Source: Alphaproteobacteria bacterium
GTDB lineage: Bacteria; Pseudomonadota; Alphaproteobacteria; Micropepsales; Micropepsaceae
NCBI GenBank assembly: GCA_023259375.1
Contig: JAHFQC010000048.1
Coordinates: 1-38,003, forward strand
Direction of reading: 5' to 3'
Length of the DNA stretch: 38,003 nucleotides
In this document: positions 23,235 through 31,723 of the stretch, piece after piece
Position numbering within the stretch: the first letter of the stretch is position 1
Layout: each line of letters opens with the position of its first letter
Program-made: the position numbers and the translations under genes
The notes under the pieces: model-generated
What the model was told of the DNA's origin: nothing
Seen by the model: only the letters and a program-made list of their open reading frames with translations
The model's database searches: none

Positions 23235-23897
23235 ATGACTTTACCCGATCACCTTCGGCGTCTTGCGGGACGCGTCGCACAGCATGAAATGGGGCACTAC
23301 GTGGTTGCGCGTGCCCTGGGGTTTCGCACCGGGGACGTGTCGATCGAAATCCTCGGGCCGATTGATGGCCATCGCGGAACTGCCGCACTGACGCTTCCGG
23401 AGCCGATTGGGTCGATCGACGAGCTTTGCACCTATCTCGAACGGCGGGTGATTGTACTCTACGCTGGGGGAACAGCCGAGACGCTTCCGGGCCCGGGTTC
23501 GCCGACGAAGAAAGTTGACGTGGAGGAAGCGGTCAGAATTATCCGCAATCCTGGGCAAGGCGCGGAACAGGATCACGCCAAAGCTAGAGAGCTGGTCCAT
23601 GTCTTACGCAACGCGAGCATGCCCAAAAGCGATGTTTCTGATGACGTTAAGACGCAGAGTGAGCTGGACGAGCTTGATGCGAGACTCTTCTCTCGCGCCG
23701 TGGAGCTTGTTGAGGAGAATGCGGAGACCATCATCGGCTTGGCCGGTAACCTCGCTGGCCGGGTAAAGGCGCCGAAAACAAAAGTGACGTTGGACGCGGC
23801 CTACCTCGAAGGATTGCAGGGGGTGCAACAGATCGCTCGGGTATCCCCGTCGAAAGCAGCCGATGGAATGTCGCGGGAGCCAGAGGGGCCGAGCTAA
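23235..23897 (+). CDS. Stand-alone M41-like (FtsH-type) metallopeptidase domain protein
   Basis: A 220-aa protein with the zinc motif AQHEMGHYVVARALGF (HEMGH at 17-21), the HExxH pattern in the setting seen in FtsH-type M41 peptidases (HEAGHAVVA). The later part YLERRVIVLYAGGTAETLPG resembles the M41 stretch that follows the active site, and a downstream acidic region (ELDELDARLFSRAVELVEEN) fits the helical bundle that supplies the third ligand. There is no AAA domain or membrane segment, so it is only a protease domain. Start ATG 23235 was chosen; ATG 23220 is five codons longer. It is one of few plus-strand genes in this stretch. Substrate and role are unknown. Confidence 0.72.
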   Translation: MTLPDHLRRLAGRVAQHEMGHYVVARALGFRTGDVSIEILGPIDGHRGTAALTLPEPIGSIDELCTYLERRVIVLYAGGTAETLPGPGSPTKKVDVEEAVRIIRNPGQGAEQDHAKARELVHVLRNASMPKSDVSDDVKTQSELDELDARLFSRAVELVEENAETIIGLAGNLAGRVKAPKTKVTLDAAYLEGLQGVQQIARVSPSKAADGMSREPEGPS

Positions 23898-23905
23898 TCC
23901 GAAGC

Positions 23906-23931
23906 TTCGGCGGCGCTCACGCGCCGCCGAA
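23906..23931. terminator. Hairpin between convergent genes
   Basis: A perfect inverted repeat TTCGGCGGCGC-TCAC-GCGCCGCCGAA begins 8 bp after the stop of the plus-strand peptidase-like gene and covers the last codons of the convergent DUF2493 gene. No T-run follows on either side, so if it ends transcription it does so weakly. Confidence 0.4.
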
Positions 23932-24846
23932 CTTCCAGACCGGGATGCCGAGCTTCTTTGCCTTGTCGGCGAGGTTGTCCTGGATGCCGCTGCCGGGGAA
24001 GTGCATCACCCCAATCGGCAGCGTCTCCACCATCGCATCGTTGCGCTTGAACGGCGCGGCCTTGGCGTGCTTCGTCCAGTCGGGCTTGAAGGCGATCTGT
24101 GGGACCTTACGGTTGTCGGCCCATTTGGCGGCGATCAGCTCGGCGCCTTTCGGCGATCCGCCGTGCAGCAGGACCATGTCGGGGTGCTTGGCGTGGACCT
24201 GGTCGAGCTTGGCCCAGATCAGCCGGTGATCGTTGAAGTCGAGGCCGCCGGTCAATGCCACCTTCGGGCCCGCGGGCAGGAGCACTTGGTTGTCGGCGCG
24301 CTTCTTCGCCGCCAGGAAGTCGCGGCTGTCGATCATCGCGGAGGTCAAGTTGCGATGGTTCACCTTCGACCCGTTGCGTGGTCGCCAGGCTGAATGGGTG
24401 TGCTGCTCGAATTGATCGGCGGCCTGATCGCGCATCAGTTCGAAGGCGTTGCGTCGCTCGATCAGCGTCTGGCCTTCCGCCGTCAGTCGCTCAAGCTCGA
24501 CGGATTTGACCTCGCTGCCGTCCTGTTCCCGCTGCGAGCGCTGCTGCGCCAGCTCGTTGTCGTCGAGTTCGCGTTCGATCCGGTCGATGGCGCGATGGAA
24601 GACATTCACAGTCGACCAGAGCAGGTCCTCGAGGTCGGGTTCGAGGCGAGTGTCCGCCAGCGCCACGACCAGGGCGTCGAAGATGTCGGAGATGCTGCCG
24701 ACGAGGATGTTCGCTTCGGGAAGCGGCCTGGGGTCGGGCTCGTCGTGGAAGGGCCGGTAGCCATAGAGCTGGAGTTCGTGGAGGACCTGGTCGGTCGAGG
24801 ATGAGCTGTGGTGCGGCTCGAAATCGTCATTGTGGTCGGCGGTCAT
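23917..24846 (-). CDS. DUF2493 (SLOG-type) protein
   Basis: A 309-aa protein. The C-terminal 115 residues are the DUF2493 domain, a YspA/SLOG-type nucleotide-binding Rossmann fold: KVALTGGLDFNDHRLIWAKL, then DMVLLHGGSPKGAELIAAKWA and a final GVMHFPGSGIQDNLADKAKKLG, with the expected Gly-rich phosphate-binding places. The N-terminal 190 residues are helical and acidic with a possible coiled coil around DRIERELDDNELAQQRSQRE. Long DUF2493 proteins of this build are standard on alphaproteobacterial conjugative elements next to Toprim, ParB and DUF932 genes. The ligand is unknown. Confidence 0.9.
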   Translation of the reverse strand: MTADHNDDFEPHHSSSSTDQVLHELQLYGYRPFHDEPDPRPLPEANILVGSISDIFDALVVALADTRLEPDLEDLLWSTVNVFHRAIDRIERELDDNELAQQRSQREQDGSEVKSVELERLTAEGQTLIERRNAFELMRDQAADQFEQHTHSAWRPRNGSKVNHRNLTSAMIDSRDFLAAKKRADNQVLLPAGPKVALTGGLDFNDHRLIWAKLDQVHAKHPDMVLLHGGSPKGAELIAAKWADNRKVPQIAFKPDWTKHAKAAPFKRNDAMVETLPIGVMHFPGSGIQDNLADKAKKLGIPVWKFGGA

Positions 24847-25174
24847 CGCAGGCTTCCTTCGTCGGATCGACCGCGCCCATCGCGGCCTTCATGGCGACGA
24901 AGGCGGCGGGCGGACCGGACCTGCACCCGGAGCGCAGCGGAGGGCCGAAGCGGCAGCGGAGGATGGCGAAGGCCGGCGATTTTGGTTCGCGATGGAAAGC
25001 GGCCCTCTGGGCCGCGCCGGAAAATCGTTGGCCGCAGCCATTGCCGGTCCGGGCCGTTTGCCGCCCGATCGCCCTCTCAGAAGGCCGTGGGGGCGGTCCT
25101 CTCCGGCTCACGAGGAAACATGACCGGCCGGCCTTGCCGTGGCGGCGCCGACGCGCCTCCTCATCCCGTCCCGG
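24847..25174. other. Intergenic region, 328 bp
   Basis: GC-rich sequence between the Toprim and DUF2493 genes on the minus strand. Frames on both strands here are rich in Arg, Pro and Ala and carry no family pattern. I see no clear promoter, hairpin or repeat beyond short GC runs. A minus-strand promoter for the DUF2493 gene is expected. Confidence 0.4.
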
Positions 25175-26227
25175 CTATGCCGCTAGCTCCATGAAGCGGG
25201 CGACATCCTGTGCCGCGATCTGCACCCGGCTTGCCGCCCGAAGCGCATCGGCACCGAGCAAGCGGAGATCTTCGTTAAAGTCGCCGAGCCGTGGCGAGAT
25301 CACGATCGCCTCGATCCCGGCCTCCAGTGCCCGGTCGATCAACGTCGCCATCGCGCCATTGCCGGCAGGATCATCGTCGCGGGCGATGTAGAGTCGCCGC
25401 AGCGTGTCCGGGAACAGGATGGCGGAGAGATGCGCGGCCGAGAGCGCCGCGACCATCGGCATGGTCGGCAAGACGCATCTGAGCGACAGCATCGTCTCGA
25501 TGCCCTCGCCAGCCGCCATGACTTCGCCTGCCACGCCAAATCGCACCGCGTGACCGAGAAGGTCGCCCATCGCCCGTCGCGGTGTGTCGATCGGCGCCTT
25601 GCCGAGCGTTGCCTCGGAGAATCCGCTCGGATCGAGCCAGGTGCGGTGCGCGCCGGACAGATGGCCTCCGGGATCGGTCACGCTGGCGATCATCGCCGGC
25701 CATGTCTCGGTCGGGCTGTCGTCGTCGGGCCGGTAGTAGCAGCGCGGGTGGAAGCGGAGCGCTCCGGTTCCGTGCAAAGCCGTAATGCCGCGATTACGGA
25801 GATACGTTTCTACGAGAGTGCGAGAGATTGGCTGCGACATGCCGAAAAGTCGCCGTGACGCTTCCGGTGATCCGGTCGGGGCACTGGGTCCGCGTGATCG
25901 GGATTGATCGGGCTCCGGCTTAGGATGCGGGAGGCTGAGGAACGAACGCGCCTCGTCGGCGACGTCCTTAAAATCGATCAGACCACAGCTTTCCCGGATG
26001 ACGTCGAGTAGGTCGCCATGCTCGCCGGTGGCGGCGTCGGTCCATTTGCCCGCCGGCCCTTTCGCCGTGTCCTTGAGCCGGACGAACATCGAACGGCCAG
26101 CCACGTTGCGGGCGTCGCCGACAAGCCAATAGCCGCCTTCACGGTGGCCGGCGGAGAGGTAATGTCGGCACACGGCCTCGGCCTGCCGGCCGAGGCGCTG
26201 TGCGAGATCCTGCGCGGTGTTGCTCAT
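25175..26227 (-). CDS. Toprim-domain primase-like protein
   Basis: A 350-aa protein with an N-terminal zinc-free primase-like part (residues 1-95; REGGYWLVGDARNVAGRSMFVRL, then KWTDAATGEHGDLLDVIRES) and a C-terminal Toprim domain. Toprim residues seen: GEVMAAGEGIETMLSL (E241, E244) and RLYIARDDDPAGNGAM (D284-D286). Middle part ISRTLVETYLRNRGI matches the linker seen in plasmid and phage primases. It could make primers for complementary-strand synthesis after transfer or for RepA-started replication. No helicase domain is fused. It lies 92 bp downstream of the ParB-like gene on the same strand. Confidence 0.9.
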   Translation of the reverse strand: MSNTAQDLAQRLGRQAEAVCRHYLSAGHREGGYWLVGDARNVAGRSMFVRLKDTAKGPAGKWTDAATGEHGDLLDVIRESCGLIDFKDVADEARSFLSLPHPKPEPDQSRSRGPSAPTGSPEASRRLFGMSQPISRTLVETYLRNRGITALHGTGALRFHPRCYYRPDDDSPTETWPAMIASVTDPGGHLSGAHRTWLDPSGFSEATLGKAPIDTPRRAMGDLLGHAVRFGVAGEVMAAGEGIETMLSLRCVLPTMPMVAALSAAHLSAILFPDTLRRLYIARDDDPAGNGAMATLIDRALEAGIEAIVISPRLGDFNEDLRLLGADALRAASRVQIAAQDVARFMELAA

Positions 26228-26319
26228 GACGGTCCCCGAAAAGAGAAGGCCCGCCGCCCAGGTCCCCGAAGCCAGCTTCGTGGAGTGGTCCGGGCGACGG
26301 GCCTCGTTGCAGTCGGCAG

Positions 26320-28410
26320 CTATTCGACGGCAATCATCGGCTCGCCGGCGTCGTCATTCTGCGGGACCGGCTCGTCGTCGTCCTCCGGCAGTTTTTCGCT
26401 GAATTGCTCTGCGGTTTCCTCGCCCGCAGAGTCCGGCGCTGGTTCGGCCACAACGACGCGGCCCGGCGTGCGGAGCGGCTCGGGCAGCCAGGCGGTGTCG
26501 GCCAGGAGCGTCTCCGCCTCGGCCGCCATGTCGCCCTTCTTCAGATGCTCGATCCGATCGGCGGCGCGCTGGCCCTTCGCCTGAGAAACCGCCTGAAGGA
26601 TGCGGGCCTTCGTCACCCGGCCGAGGAAGTTGTCCACGGTCGGCTTCCACCCGGCTGCCGCCATGTCGAGGTCGACCGCCTGCGCCAGCCGGTCGGCATG
26701 GACAGCCGCACGGGGCCGCCGGTTCCAGGGCTCGTACACGGCGTTCACCGAAAGGCTGACGACGTGGGCGAACAGGCCCGACTGGCTGTCGCCGTCCCAT
26801 TCCTGGAGCGCGTCCCAGAGATCGGCGGATTCCTTCGGAAGCGCCTTCGCCCAGCTTTCGTGCCGCACGCGGATCGCCTCGGCCGATGCGCTGTCGTTGA
26901 GCCCCGGCGCCTGGGTGCCGAAGCTCACGCTCTTCAGATCGAGTTCGAGGCAGCTATCGGAGCCGTAGTGGTAGAAGGTCTTCAGCGTCAGAACATGCAG
27001 GGCCGCGACGTAGGCGACGTCCGGCCACTCGCCGAGCGCGTGCCGAAGGCCAAGCGTCCGGTGCGAGGTCAGCTCGGTCATCAGGCGGTCGGACACGGGC
27101 GAGAGACCCTCGTCCTCCTCCCGCTCGGCGTCGGGTTCCGCGGTCACGACGGCCTCATCGCCCTCAGAGCTGACGGCCATAGCGCGTTCATCGTCGCCGT
27201 GCGTGTCCGGCTCGGACGCAGGTTCGACCGACAATTCGTCTTCCGGCCGGACATAGCCACGCTCGACGCGAAGCTGGCCGTCGGCGCCGATACTGACGAA
27301 GGCGCCGGCGCGCGCGATCTCGGTGGCATCGAACACCACGGGACAGTTGTCGAAGCCCTCGATTAGCGTCTCCAGCTCCGACAGGCGCTCATCCACCGCG
27401 TCTGGGAGTTCGTCGGCGTCCTGGTATTCCTCGGACAGCCGGTCCAGCTCGGCCTCGAGCGCGTCGCGGCTCGCTTCCTCCTCGGCGGTCAGCGGCACGG
27501 TCTCACCGCGAAGCTGGCGCAGACCGAAGGCATGGCCATAGGCGAAGTCGGGTGCGACCTCGATCCACTTCCAGCCTTCGGCGGCGATCGCTTCGGAGTC
27601 GGCCTTCAGCTTGTCGGCCACCATCTGGTCGACGAGCGGCACGTCCTGCAGCCAGCCGCCATCGTCGCCTTGGAACAGGTCGCGCAGCACCGTGCCGCCC
27701 GCCGCCACATAGGTGTTGAGGCCGATGAACTGCGCCCGCTTGTCGGAGGCCCGGACCGCGCCTTCGGTCAGCATGCGACGGATGGTGTAGGGCTGCTTGT
27801 CGTAAGAAGCCCTCAGCCGCTCGAACACCTGCTCCTGACGTTCATGGTCACCGGAGACGGTGAAGGCCATGAGCTGGTCGAGCGTCATGCCGTCCTCGGC
27901 ATAGACGTCGAGCAGCGCCGGCGAGACCGAGGCGAGCTTCAGACGCTGCTTCACCACGTTGACCGAGACGAAGAAGGCCGCAGCGATCTCCTCCTCGGAC
28001 TGGCCTTTCTCGCGCAGCGCCAGGAAGGCGCGGAACTGGTCGAGCGGATGCAGGGGCGCGCGCTGGACGTTCTCGGCGAGCGAATCCTCCTCGGCGATGC
28101 CGCTGTCGCGGACGATGCACGGCACCGGCGCCGTTTTGGCGAGGCGCTTCTGCTTTACGAGCAGCTCCAGCGCCCGGTAGCGCCGGCCACCGGCCGGGAT
28201 CTCGAACATGCCGGTCTCGACGCCGGCCTGATCGACGACAGCGCGCACGCTGAGTCCCTGCAACAGGCCGCGGCGGGCGATATCGTCGGCCAGCTCCTCG
28301 ACCGAGACGCCGGCCTTCACGCGCCGGACGTTCGACTGGGAGAGCAAGAGCTTGTTGAAGGGGATGTCGCGCGAGGGCGAGAGGGTGATCTTCTGAACGG
28401 TGGTAGCCAT
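26320..28410 (-). CDS. Large ParB/RepB/Spo0J-family protein
   Basis: A 696-aa protein from ATG 28410. The ParB N-terminal domain covers about residues 15-130: FNKLLLSQSNVRRVKAGVS, GLLQGLSVRAV, FEIPAGGRRYRALELL and the DSLAENVQRAPLHPLDQFRAF motif. The central HTH (SEEEIAAAFFVSVNVVKQRLKLA) follows. The remaining 480 residues are a long C-terminal region with an acidic, probably disordered stretch near the middle, far longer than chromosomal ParB (about 300 aa). ParB-fold proteins now known to bind CTP act in partition or as regulators; this long form is typical of conjugative elements and is not next to parA, so its duty may differ from that of ParA's RHH partner. Confidence 0.9.
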   Translation of the reverse strand: MATTVQKITLSPSRDIPFNKLLLSQSNVRRVKAGVSVEELADDIARRGLLQGLSVRAVVDQAGVETGMFEIPAGGRRYRALELLVKQKRLAKTAPVPCIVRDSGIAEEDSLAENVQRAPLHPLDQFRAFLALREKGQSEEEIAAAFFVSVNVVKQRLKLASVSPALLDVYAEDGMTLDQLMAFTVSGDHERQEQVFERLRASYDKQPYTIRRMLTEGAVRASDKRAQFIGLNTYVAAGGTVLRDLFQGDDGGWLQDVPLVDQMVADKLKADSEAIAAEGWKWIEVAPDFAYGHAFGLRQLRGETVPLTAEEEASRDALEAELDRLSEEYQDADELPDAVDERLSELETLIEGFDNCPVVFDATEIARAGAFVSIGADGQLRVERGYVRPEDELSVEPASEPDTHGDDERAMAVSSEGDEAVVTAEPDAEREEDEGLSPVSDRLMTELTSHRTLGLRHALGEWPDVAYVAALHVLTLKTFYHYGSDSCLELDLKSVSFGTQAPGLNDSASAEAIRVRHESWAKALPKESADLWDALQEWDGDSQSGLFAHVVSLSVNAVYEPWNRRPRAAVHADRLAQAVDLDMAAAGWKPTVDNFLGRVTKARILQAVSQAKGQRAADRIEHLKKGDMAAEAETLLADTAWLPEPLRTPGRVVVAEPAPDSAGEETAEQFSEKLPEDDDEPVPQNDDAGEPMIAVE

Positions 28411-28419
28411 CGGGATGTA

Positions 28420-28492
28420 CTCCGCGACGAGCGCCGAAAGCCTCTCTCTCGGCATCAACTCGTCACGAAGCGCAGCGCCGCCCTCTCACTCT
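28420..28492 (-). promoter_or_regulatory. Conserved 5' leader of the ParB-like gene
   Basis: The minus strand from 28492 to 28420 aligns over its whole length with the leader of the DUF932 gene. Shared blocks in order: AGAGTGAGAGG, CGG, CGTGACG, GTTGA, GAGAGGC, CGGCGC, CGTC and GGAG (the ribosome binding site). The first block is exactly 72 bp from the start codon in both. Upstream, minus-strand copies of GCTAATTGGGAGTCG (28538-28552) and a one-mismatch copy (28516-28530), 22 bp apart, look like operators. Confidence 0.65.
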
Positions 28493-28564
28493 TGAGGGCA
28501 GCGCCGCAGAACCGACGACTTCCAATTAGCGCACCTTCGACTCCCAATTAGCCGGCAGCGGCTG

Positions 28565-28600
28565 AAAGCCGGAGACACGCCTTTCCGCATCTCCGGCTTT
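28565..28600 (-). terminator. Intrinsic terminator after the DUF932 gene
   Basis: A perfect 11-bp inverted repeat AAAGCCGGAGA / TCTCCGGCTTT with a 14-base loop starts 8 bp past the DUF932 stop. It carries A and T tracts on the two sides. It separates DUF932 from the ParB-like gene, whose own leader and candidate operators begin beyond it. Confidence 0.68.
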
Positions 28601-28607
28601 CCGGGAC

Positions 28608-29804
28608 TCAGGCCGCCCGGTCGAGCAGCTTCTTGGCCCGCGCCTCCAGGTCGAGCCGCGCGTCCTGCTGAGTCTTATCCCGCGCGACCGCGGTGATACC
28701 CTGCACGAAGTCGAAGACGCTCTCGGGCTTGCGGCCTTCCTCGGCCATGACGGTCTCGATGATCTTCGCCGTCTCGGCCTTGGAGAAGCCGCGCTTGCGC
28801 AGGAAGTCGCTGCGGTCCTCGTCGGAGCGGGCGACGATCATTTCCCGCGCCGCTCTGATGCCGTTGACGAAGGGGAGCGGCGAGGAATTGGCGAAGCGGG
28901 TCAGCGCCGGCGCAGCTTCATGGGCGAAGCGCGAGGCGGCGTATTTCGAGTGGCGGATGGTGATTTCCTCGAAATCCTCGACGCCCCACAAATTCCGGTT
29001 CTGACAGACCGCGCGGAGATAGAAGCTCGCCATGCCGAGCGTCTTCGCGCCGACCTCGGAATTCCAGCAGTAGAAGCCACGGAAGTAGAGGTCGGGCGAA
29101 CCGTCGGGCAGCCGGCCGGCCTCGATGGGGTTGAGGTCGTCGACCAGGAAGAGGAAGACGTCGCGATCGGACGCGTAGAGCGTCGTGGTGTCCTGGGTGA
29201 TGTCGACGCGCGGGTTATAGATGCCGGTCGACCAGTCGAGGACACCCGGCACCTTCCAGCGAGTGTCGCCCGTGCCATTGCCGGCGATGCGCTGCACGGC
29301 CGAGACCAGCTCATGATCGAAGATGCGGCCATAGTCGGGCCCGGTGACGGCGCGCAGCTCGACGCGGCCATCTTCGATCTCGAGCGTCTTCACCTGCTCG
29401 GCGCGATGGGAGGTCAGGCCGTATTGCAGATTGATCCCGGCGAGCGGTGCGGGAAGCTGGCGTAGATAGGCCGACGGCGCTCCGACCAGGCCGGCGAGTT
29501 GGCCGAAGCTCCAATGGGTGGGCGCGATCGGCGCATCCGACCCGGGCAGCATCAGCGCCAAGCGCTCGGCATCGTCGCGGCTGGCGTCTACCCAGATCGC
29601 CGCGCTCTCGACGGTTCGGGTGCGGCTACGCTCGGTCCGCCCATACACGGCGGCATAGAGGTCGGACAGGGAAAGGTAGCGCTCGTCAGCGGGCCTCGAA
29701 AACCATTCGGAGGACACGCGGCCGATCCGCTCGCCGCGGCTTACATCCACCTTGTAGCCGCCAGCGCGGCCGCGAGCGGCGTCCAGAATCTCCACATGGG
29801 TCAT
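28608..29804 (-). CDS. DUF932 family protein
   Basis: A 398-aa DUF932 protein. Typical parts are HWSFGQLAGLVGAPSAYLRQ, GLTSHRAEQVKTLEIEDGRV, AVTGPDYGRIFDHELVSAV and, late in the protein, CQNRNLWGVEDFEEITIRHS. Proteins of this family are common on plasmids, ICEs and phages; some annotations link them to plasmid maintenance or DNA metabolism but no activity is proven. It is bounded by a terminator downstream and by its own long leader upstream, so it is a separate transcription unit from the ParB-like gene, yet shares the leader sequence with it. Confidence 0.92.
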   Translation of the reverse strand: MTHVEILDAARGRAGGYKVDVSRGERIGRVSSEWFSRPADERYLSLSDLYAAVYGRTERSRTRTVESAAIWVDASRDDAERLALMLPGSDAPIAPTHWSFGQLAGLVGAPSAYLRQLPAPLAGINLQYGLTSHRAEQVKTLEIEDGRVELRAVTGPDYGRIFDHELVSAVQRIAGNGTGDTRWKVPGVLDWSTGIYNPRVDITQDTTTLYASDRDVFLFLVDDLNPIEAGRLPDGSPDLYFRGFYCWNSEVGAKTLGMASFYLRAVCQNRNLWGVEDFEEITIRHSKYAASRFAHEAAPALTRFANSSPLPFVNGIRAAREMIVARSDEDRSDFLRKRGFSKAETAKIIETVMAEEGRKPESVFDFVQGITAVARDKTQQDARLDLEARAKKLLDRAA

Positions 29805-29811
29805 GGCTAGT

Positions 29812-29886
29812 CTCCATGACGGGCGCCGGAGGCCTCTCCTCCAACCCTCAACCCGTCACGGCGAAGCCGGTCCGTCCTCTCACTCT
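29812..29886 (-). promoter_or_regulatory. Conserved 5' leader of the DUF932 gene
   Basis: This is the second copy of the leader described for the ParB-like gene. On the minus strand the blocks AGAGTGAGAGG, CGTGACG, GTTGA, GAGAGGC, CGGCGC, CGTC and GGAG occur in the same order and at nearly the same spacing, again with the first block 72 bp before the ATG. It is either a transcribed leader or a protein-binding region used to coregulate both genes. Confidence 0.65.
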
Positions 29887-30200
29887 AAAAAGGGGCGTTG
29901 CGGGGATTTCCCCGCAGAAGGGGGTGCGTCGGCGACCGCGTTGCCGACCAGGGGGAAGGCATTCCCCCGCCGCCGTCCTGGCTCTAGCTCGCGCAAGAGG
30001 CAGAAGAGAAGATCGGCCTCGTCACCATCATGGGCGGCGCGCTGATACAGTTCCGGCTCAACAAAAGACACGAGCGGCTTTGACCGTCACCGGCGATGAA
30101 GGGCTCTCGGCCGAGGATGCCGTTGGCCACATTTTTCTCCTGCTTCGTGGCCCGGACTGAGCACGAGATGCATGGCGGGAGTTCGGGTCGCGTGGCCGCG
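29887..30200. other. Non-coding stretch with three successive hairpins
   Basis: No gene is seen in these 314 bp. Three perfect inverted repeats follow one another: TGCGGGG-ATTT-CCCCGCA (29899-29916), GTCGGC-N9-GCCGAC (29928-29948) and GGGGGAA-GGCA-TTCCCCC (29951-29968). They lie between the end of the SLOG-HTH gene and the DUF932 leader, both on the minus strand. They may end the upstream transcript or be part of a structured DUF932 leader. Confidence 0.5.
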
Positions 30201-31070
30201 TCAGCCAGCAGCAACGCCGGCGTCGCGAACGTGCATCTCTACACGCAAGCCCGCCGTAGCGGCCATGTTAACCAAGGCGTCGAGGCCGAATAGGTCGACC
30301 TTGCCACGGGTGAGGTCCGAGATCCGTGGTTGGGTCACGCCAAAGACTTTGGCCGCTTGAGACTGGCTTAGATGCGCGCGGGAAATATGCTCCTTGAGTG
30401 CCGTCATAAGCGCCGCGCGTAACTTTGCGCTCTCGTTCTGCGCCGGGCTCGCTTCGGCTGGTGCTGACGGCTCCATATCCTTCACCGGGCCTGCTGACGA
30501 TTCGCTATTCGCATCGATGTCCAGCGAGAATTGCTCGTGGGCGATGCTGGCGATCTTCGCGGCGAGGCCGATCTTCTCTTCTGCCTTTGCGCGAGCATGA
30601 TCCGACATGAAGGCGACAAGGCGCTCCAAGCCGTCCTTGTCCGATATGGTGACGAAATCCTTGTTCTTGTTTACGAAGACCACCGACTTCTTCTTTTCTC
30701 TAAGAAGCTCGATGACATTGCTGAGCGTGCCGGTGCTTTTGCAATCCCAGACCATGAGGCCATAGTCGCTGTCGCGCGCCATCTCCAGGTCTTTGGCGGT
30801 GAAATAGGCGCGTGTGCCCGCTTTAGCCTTCGAGACAACTCTGTGGACCGGCCATTCTGCGACATTGTTCCGGGGCGAGTCGCCGGTGCAATAAACGGTC
30901 ACCTTTCCTGCCCGGTACCGCTGTAGGCATTCCTGAATTGAGGTATCGGCGCCATCGGCGTCTCCGACCACGACGTTGAAGTCTGAAGACACGATCTTGT
31001 TGATCCTGTCCGCAACCTTCTCATGCAGGCGGCTGATAGATATTGATCCGGCGATGAAGACAGTGGTCAC
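30201..31070 (-). CDS. SLOG-domain / HTH fusion protein
   Basis: A 289-aa protein from GTG 31070. The first 160 residues form a SLOG-type Rossmann domain: TVFIAGSISI (3-12), VVVGDADGADTSIQECL (33-49) and GLMVWDCKSTGTLSNVIELL (104-123), the nucleotide-ligand pattern of DUF2493/DprA-like proteins. A linker rich in Ala, Ser and Glu leads to a C-terminal XRE-type HTH (LSQSQAAKVFGVTQPRISDL, 234-253) like that of HigA-type antitoxins. The GTG is 4 bp past the phosphoribosyltransferase stop with GGAAG about 8 bases ahead. A nucleotide-sensing repressor or a conflict-system sensor are both possible; this is inference. Confidence 0.82.
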   Translation of the reverse strand: MTTVFIAGSISISRLHEKVADRINKIVSSDFNVVVGDADGADTSIQECLQRYRAGKVTVYCTGDSPRNNVAEWPVHRVVSKAKAGTRAYFTAKDLEMARDSDYGLMVWDCKSTGTLSNVIELLREKKKSVVFVNKNKDFVTISDKDGLERLVAFMSDHARAKAEEKIGLAAKIASIAHEQFSLDIDANSESSAGPVKDMEPSAPAEASPAQNESAKLRAALMTALKEHISRAHLSQSQAAKVFGVTQPRISDLTRGKVDLFGLDALVNMAATAGLRVEMHVRDAGVAAG

Positions 31071-31074
31071 GGCA

Positions 31075-31665
31075 TTACTTCCATGTGATCGAAGCGGCGT
31101 GAACGTGGTTGATTTTCTTGTACGTGCGCAGCGTTTTGCAGACGGCGTCCATCGTGGCACCCGTGTCGAAAAGATCGTCAAGGACAAGCGCGTTCCAACA
31201 CCCTTCGTTGGTGATGGACGGGTTGATGCTGAACCGTCCCTCCAATGCGGCATCCTTCGCCTCGCGGCCATGCAGGTTCTTGAGCTGCGGGCTGCCTTCG
31301 GGCGCGGGCGCCTTGACGATGATGTCGTCGAACACCGGCGTTTTCGTCAGTTTGCCGAGTTCGTTGGCGATCTCATTGACCGGCTGGCGCGCCCGCACCG
31401 TGGAGGCGGGCATTGGGATAATCAGGCCGATCTTGCCGAACAGCGGCAGCAAGGATTGCTGCACTTGGGCCGCGAGCGGCTGAACCTGATTCCAATCGGC
31501 TCGATATTTAAGCTGGTATAGCGCCTCGCCAGGCTCCGAGCGCGTCGTGTCAAATCGAGGGTGGCCGTATTCGTCGTCGCCCAGATAGACGCTCGACAGC
31601 GTATGCTTGTGGAGCGCGTAACCGAGATCCCAACTGCCTTCGAGCTTTCGAATCTGAACCTGCAT
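31075..31665 (-). CDS. ComF-like phosphoribosyltransferase
   Basis: A 196-aa type I PRTase-fold protein. The PRPP-binding loop is ALVLDDLFDTGATMDAV (159-175; two Asp then DTGAT). An earlier strand KIGLIIPMPASTVRARQPVNEIANEL (78-102) matches the ComF pattern of a hydrophobic strand, Pro-x-Pro, then an Arg-rich turn and helix. There is no zinc-finger N-terminus as in full ComF. It stands directly before the SLOG-HTH gene, whose SLOG fold binds nucleotides, so the pair may make and sense, or salvage, a nucleotide. Substrate cannot be told from sequence. Confidence 0.82.
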   Translation of the reverse strand: MQVQIRKLEGSWDLGYALHKHTLSSVYLGDDEYGHPRFDTTRSEPGEALYQLKYRADWNQVQPLAAQVQQSLLPLFGKIGLIIPMPASTVRARQPVNEIANELGKLTKTPVFDDIIVKAPAPEGSPQLKNLHGREAKDAALEGRFSINPSITNEGCWNALVLDDLFDTGATMDAVCKTLRTYKKINHVHAASITWK

Positions 31666-31723
31666 GACGAAGAGTGTTCCTTGCAGGCCCTCGGAACGCC
31701 GTCCACGGGGCCATCCCAGATAT

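Noticed and set aside
26404..28551. Plus-strand frames of 320 and 339 aa across the ParB-like gene
   Set aside because: Antisense to a gene with a clear ParB domain; Arg/Gly/His-rich without family pattern.
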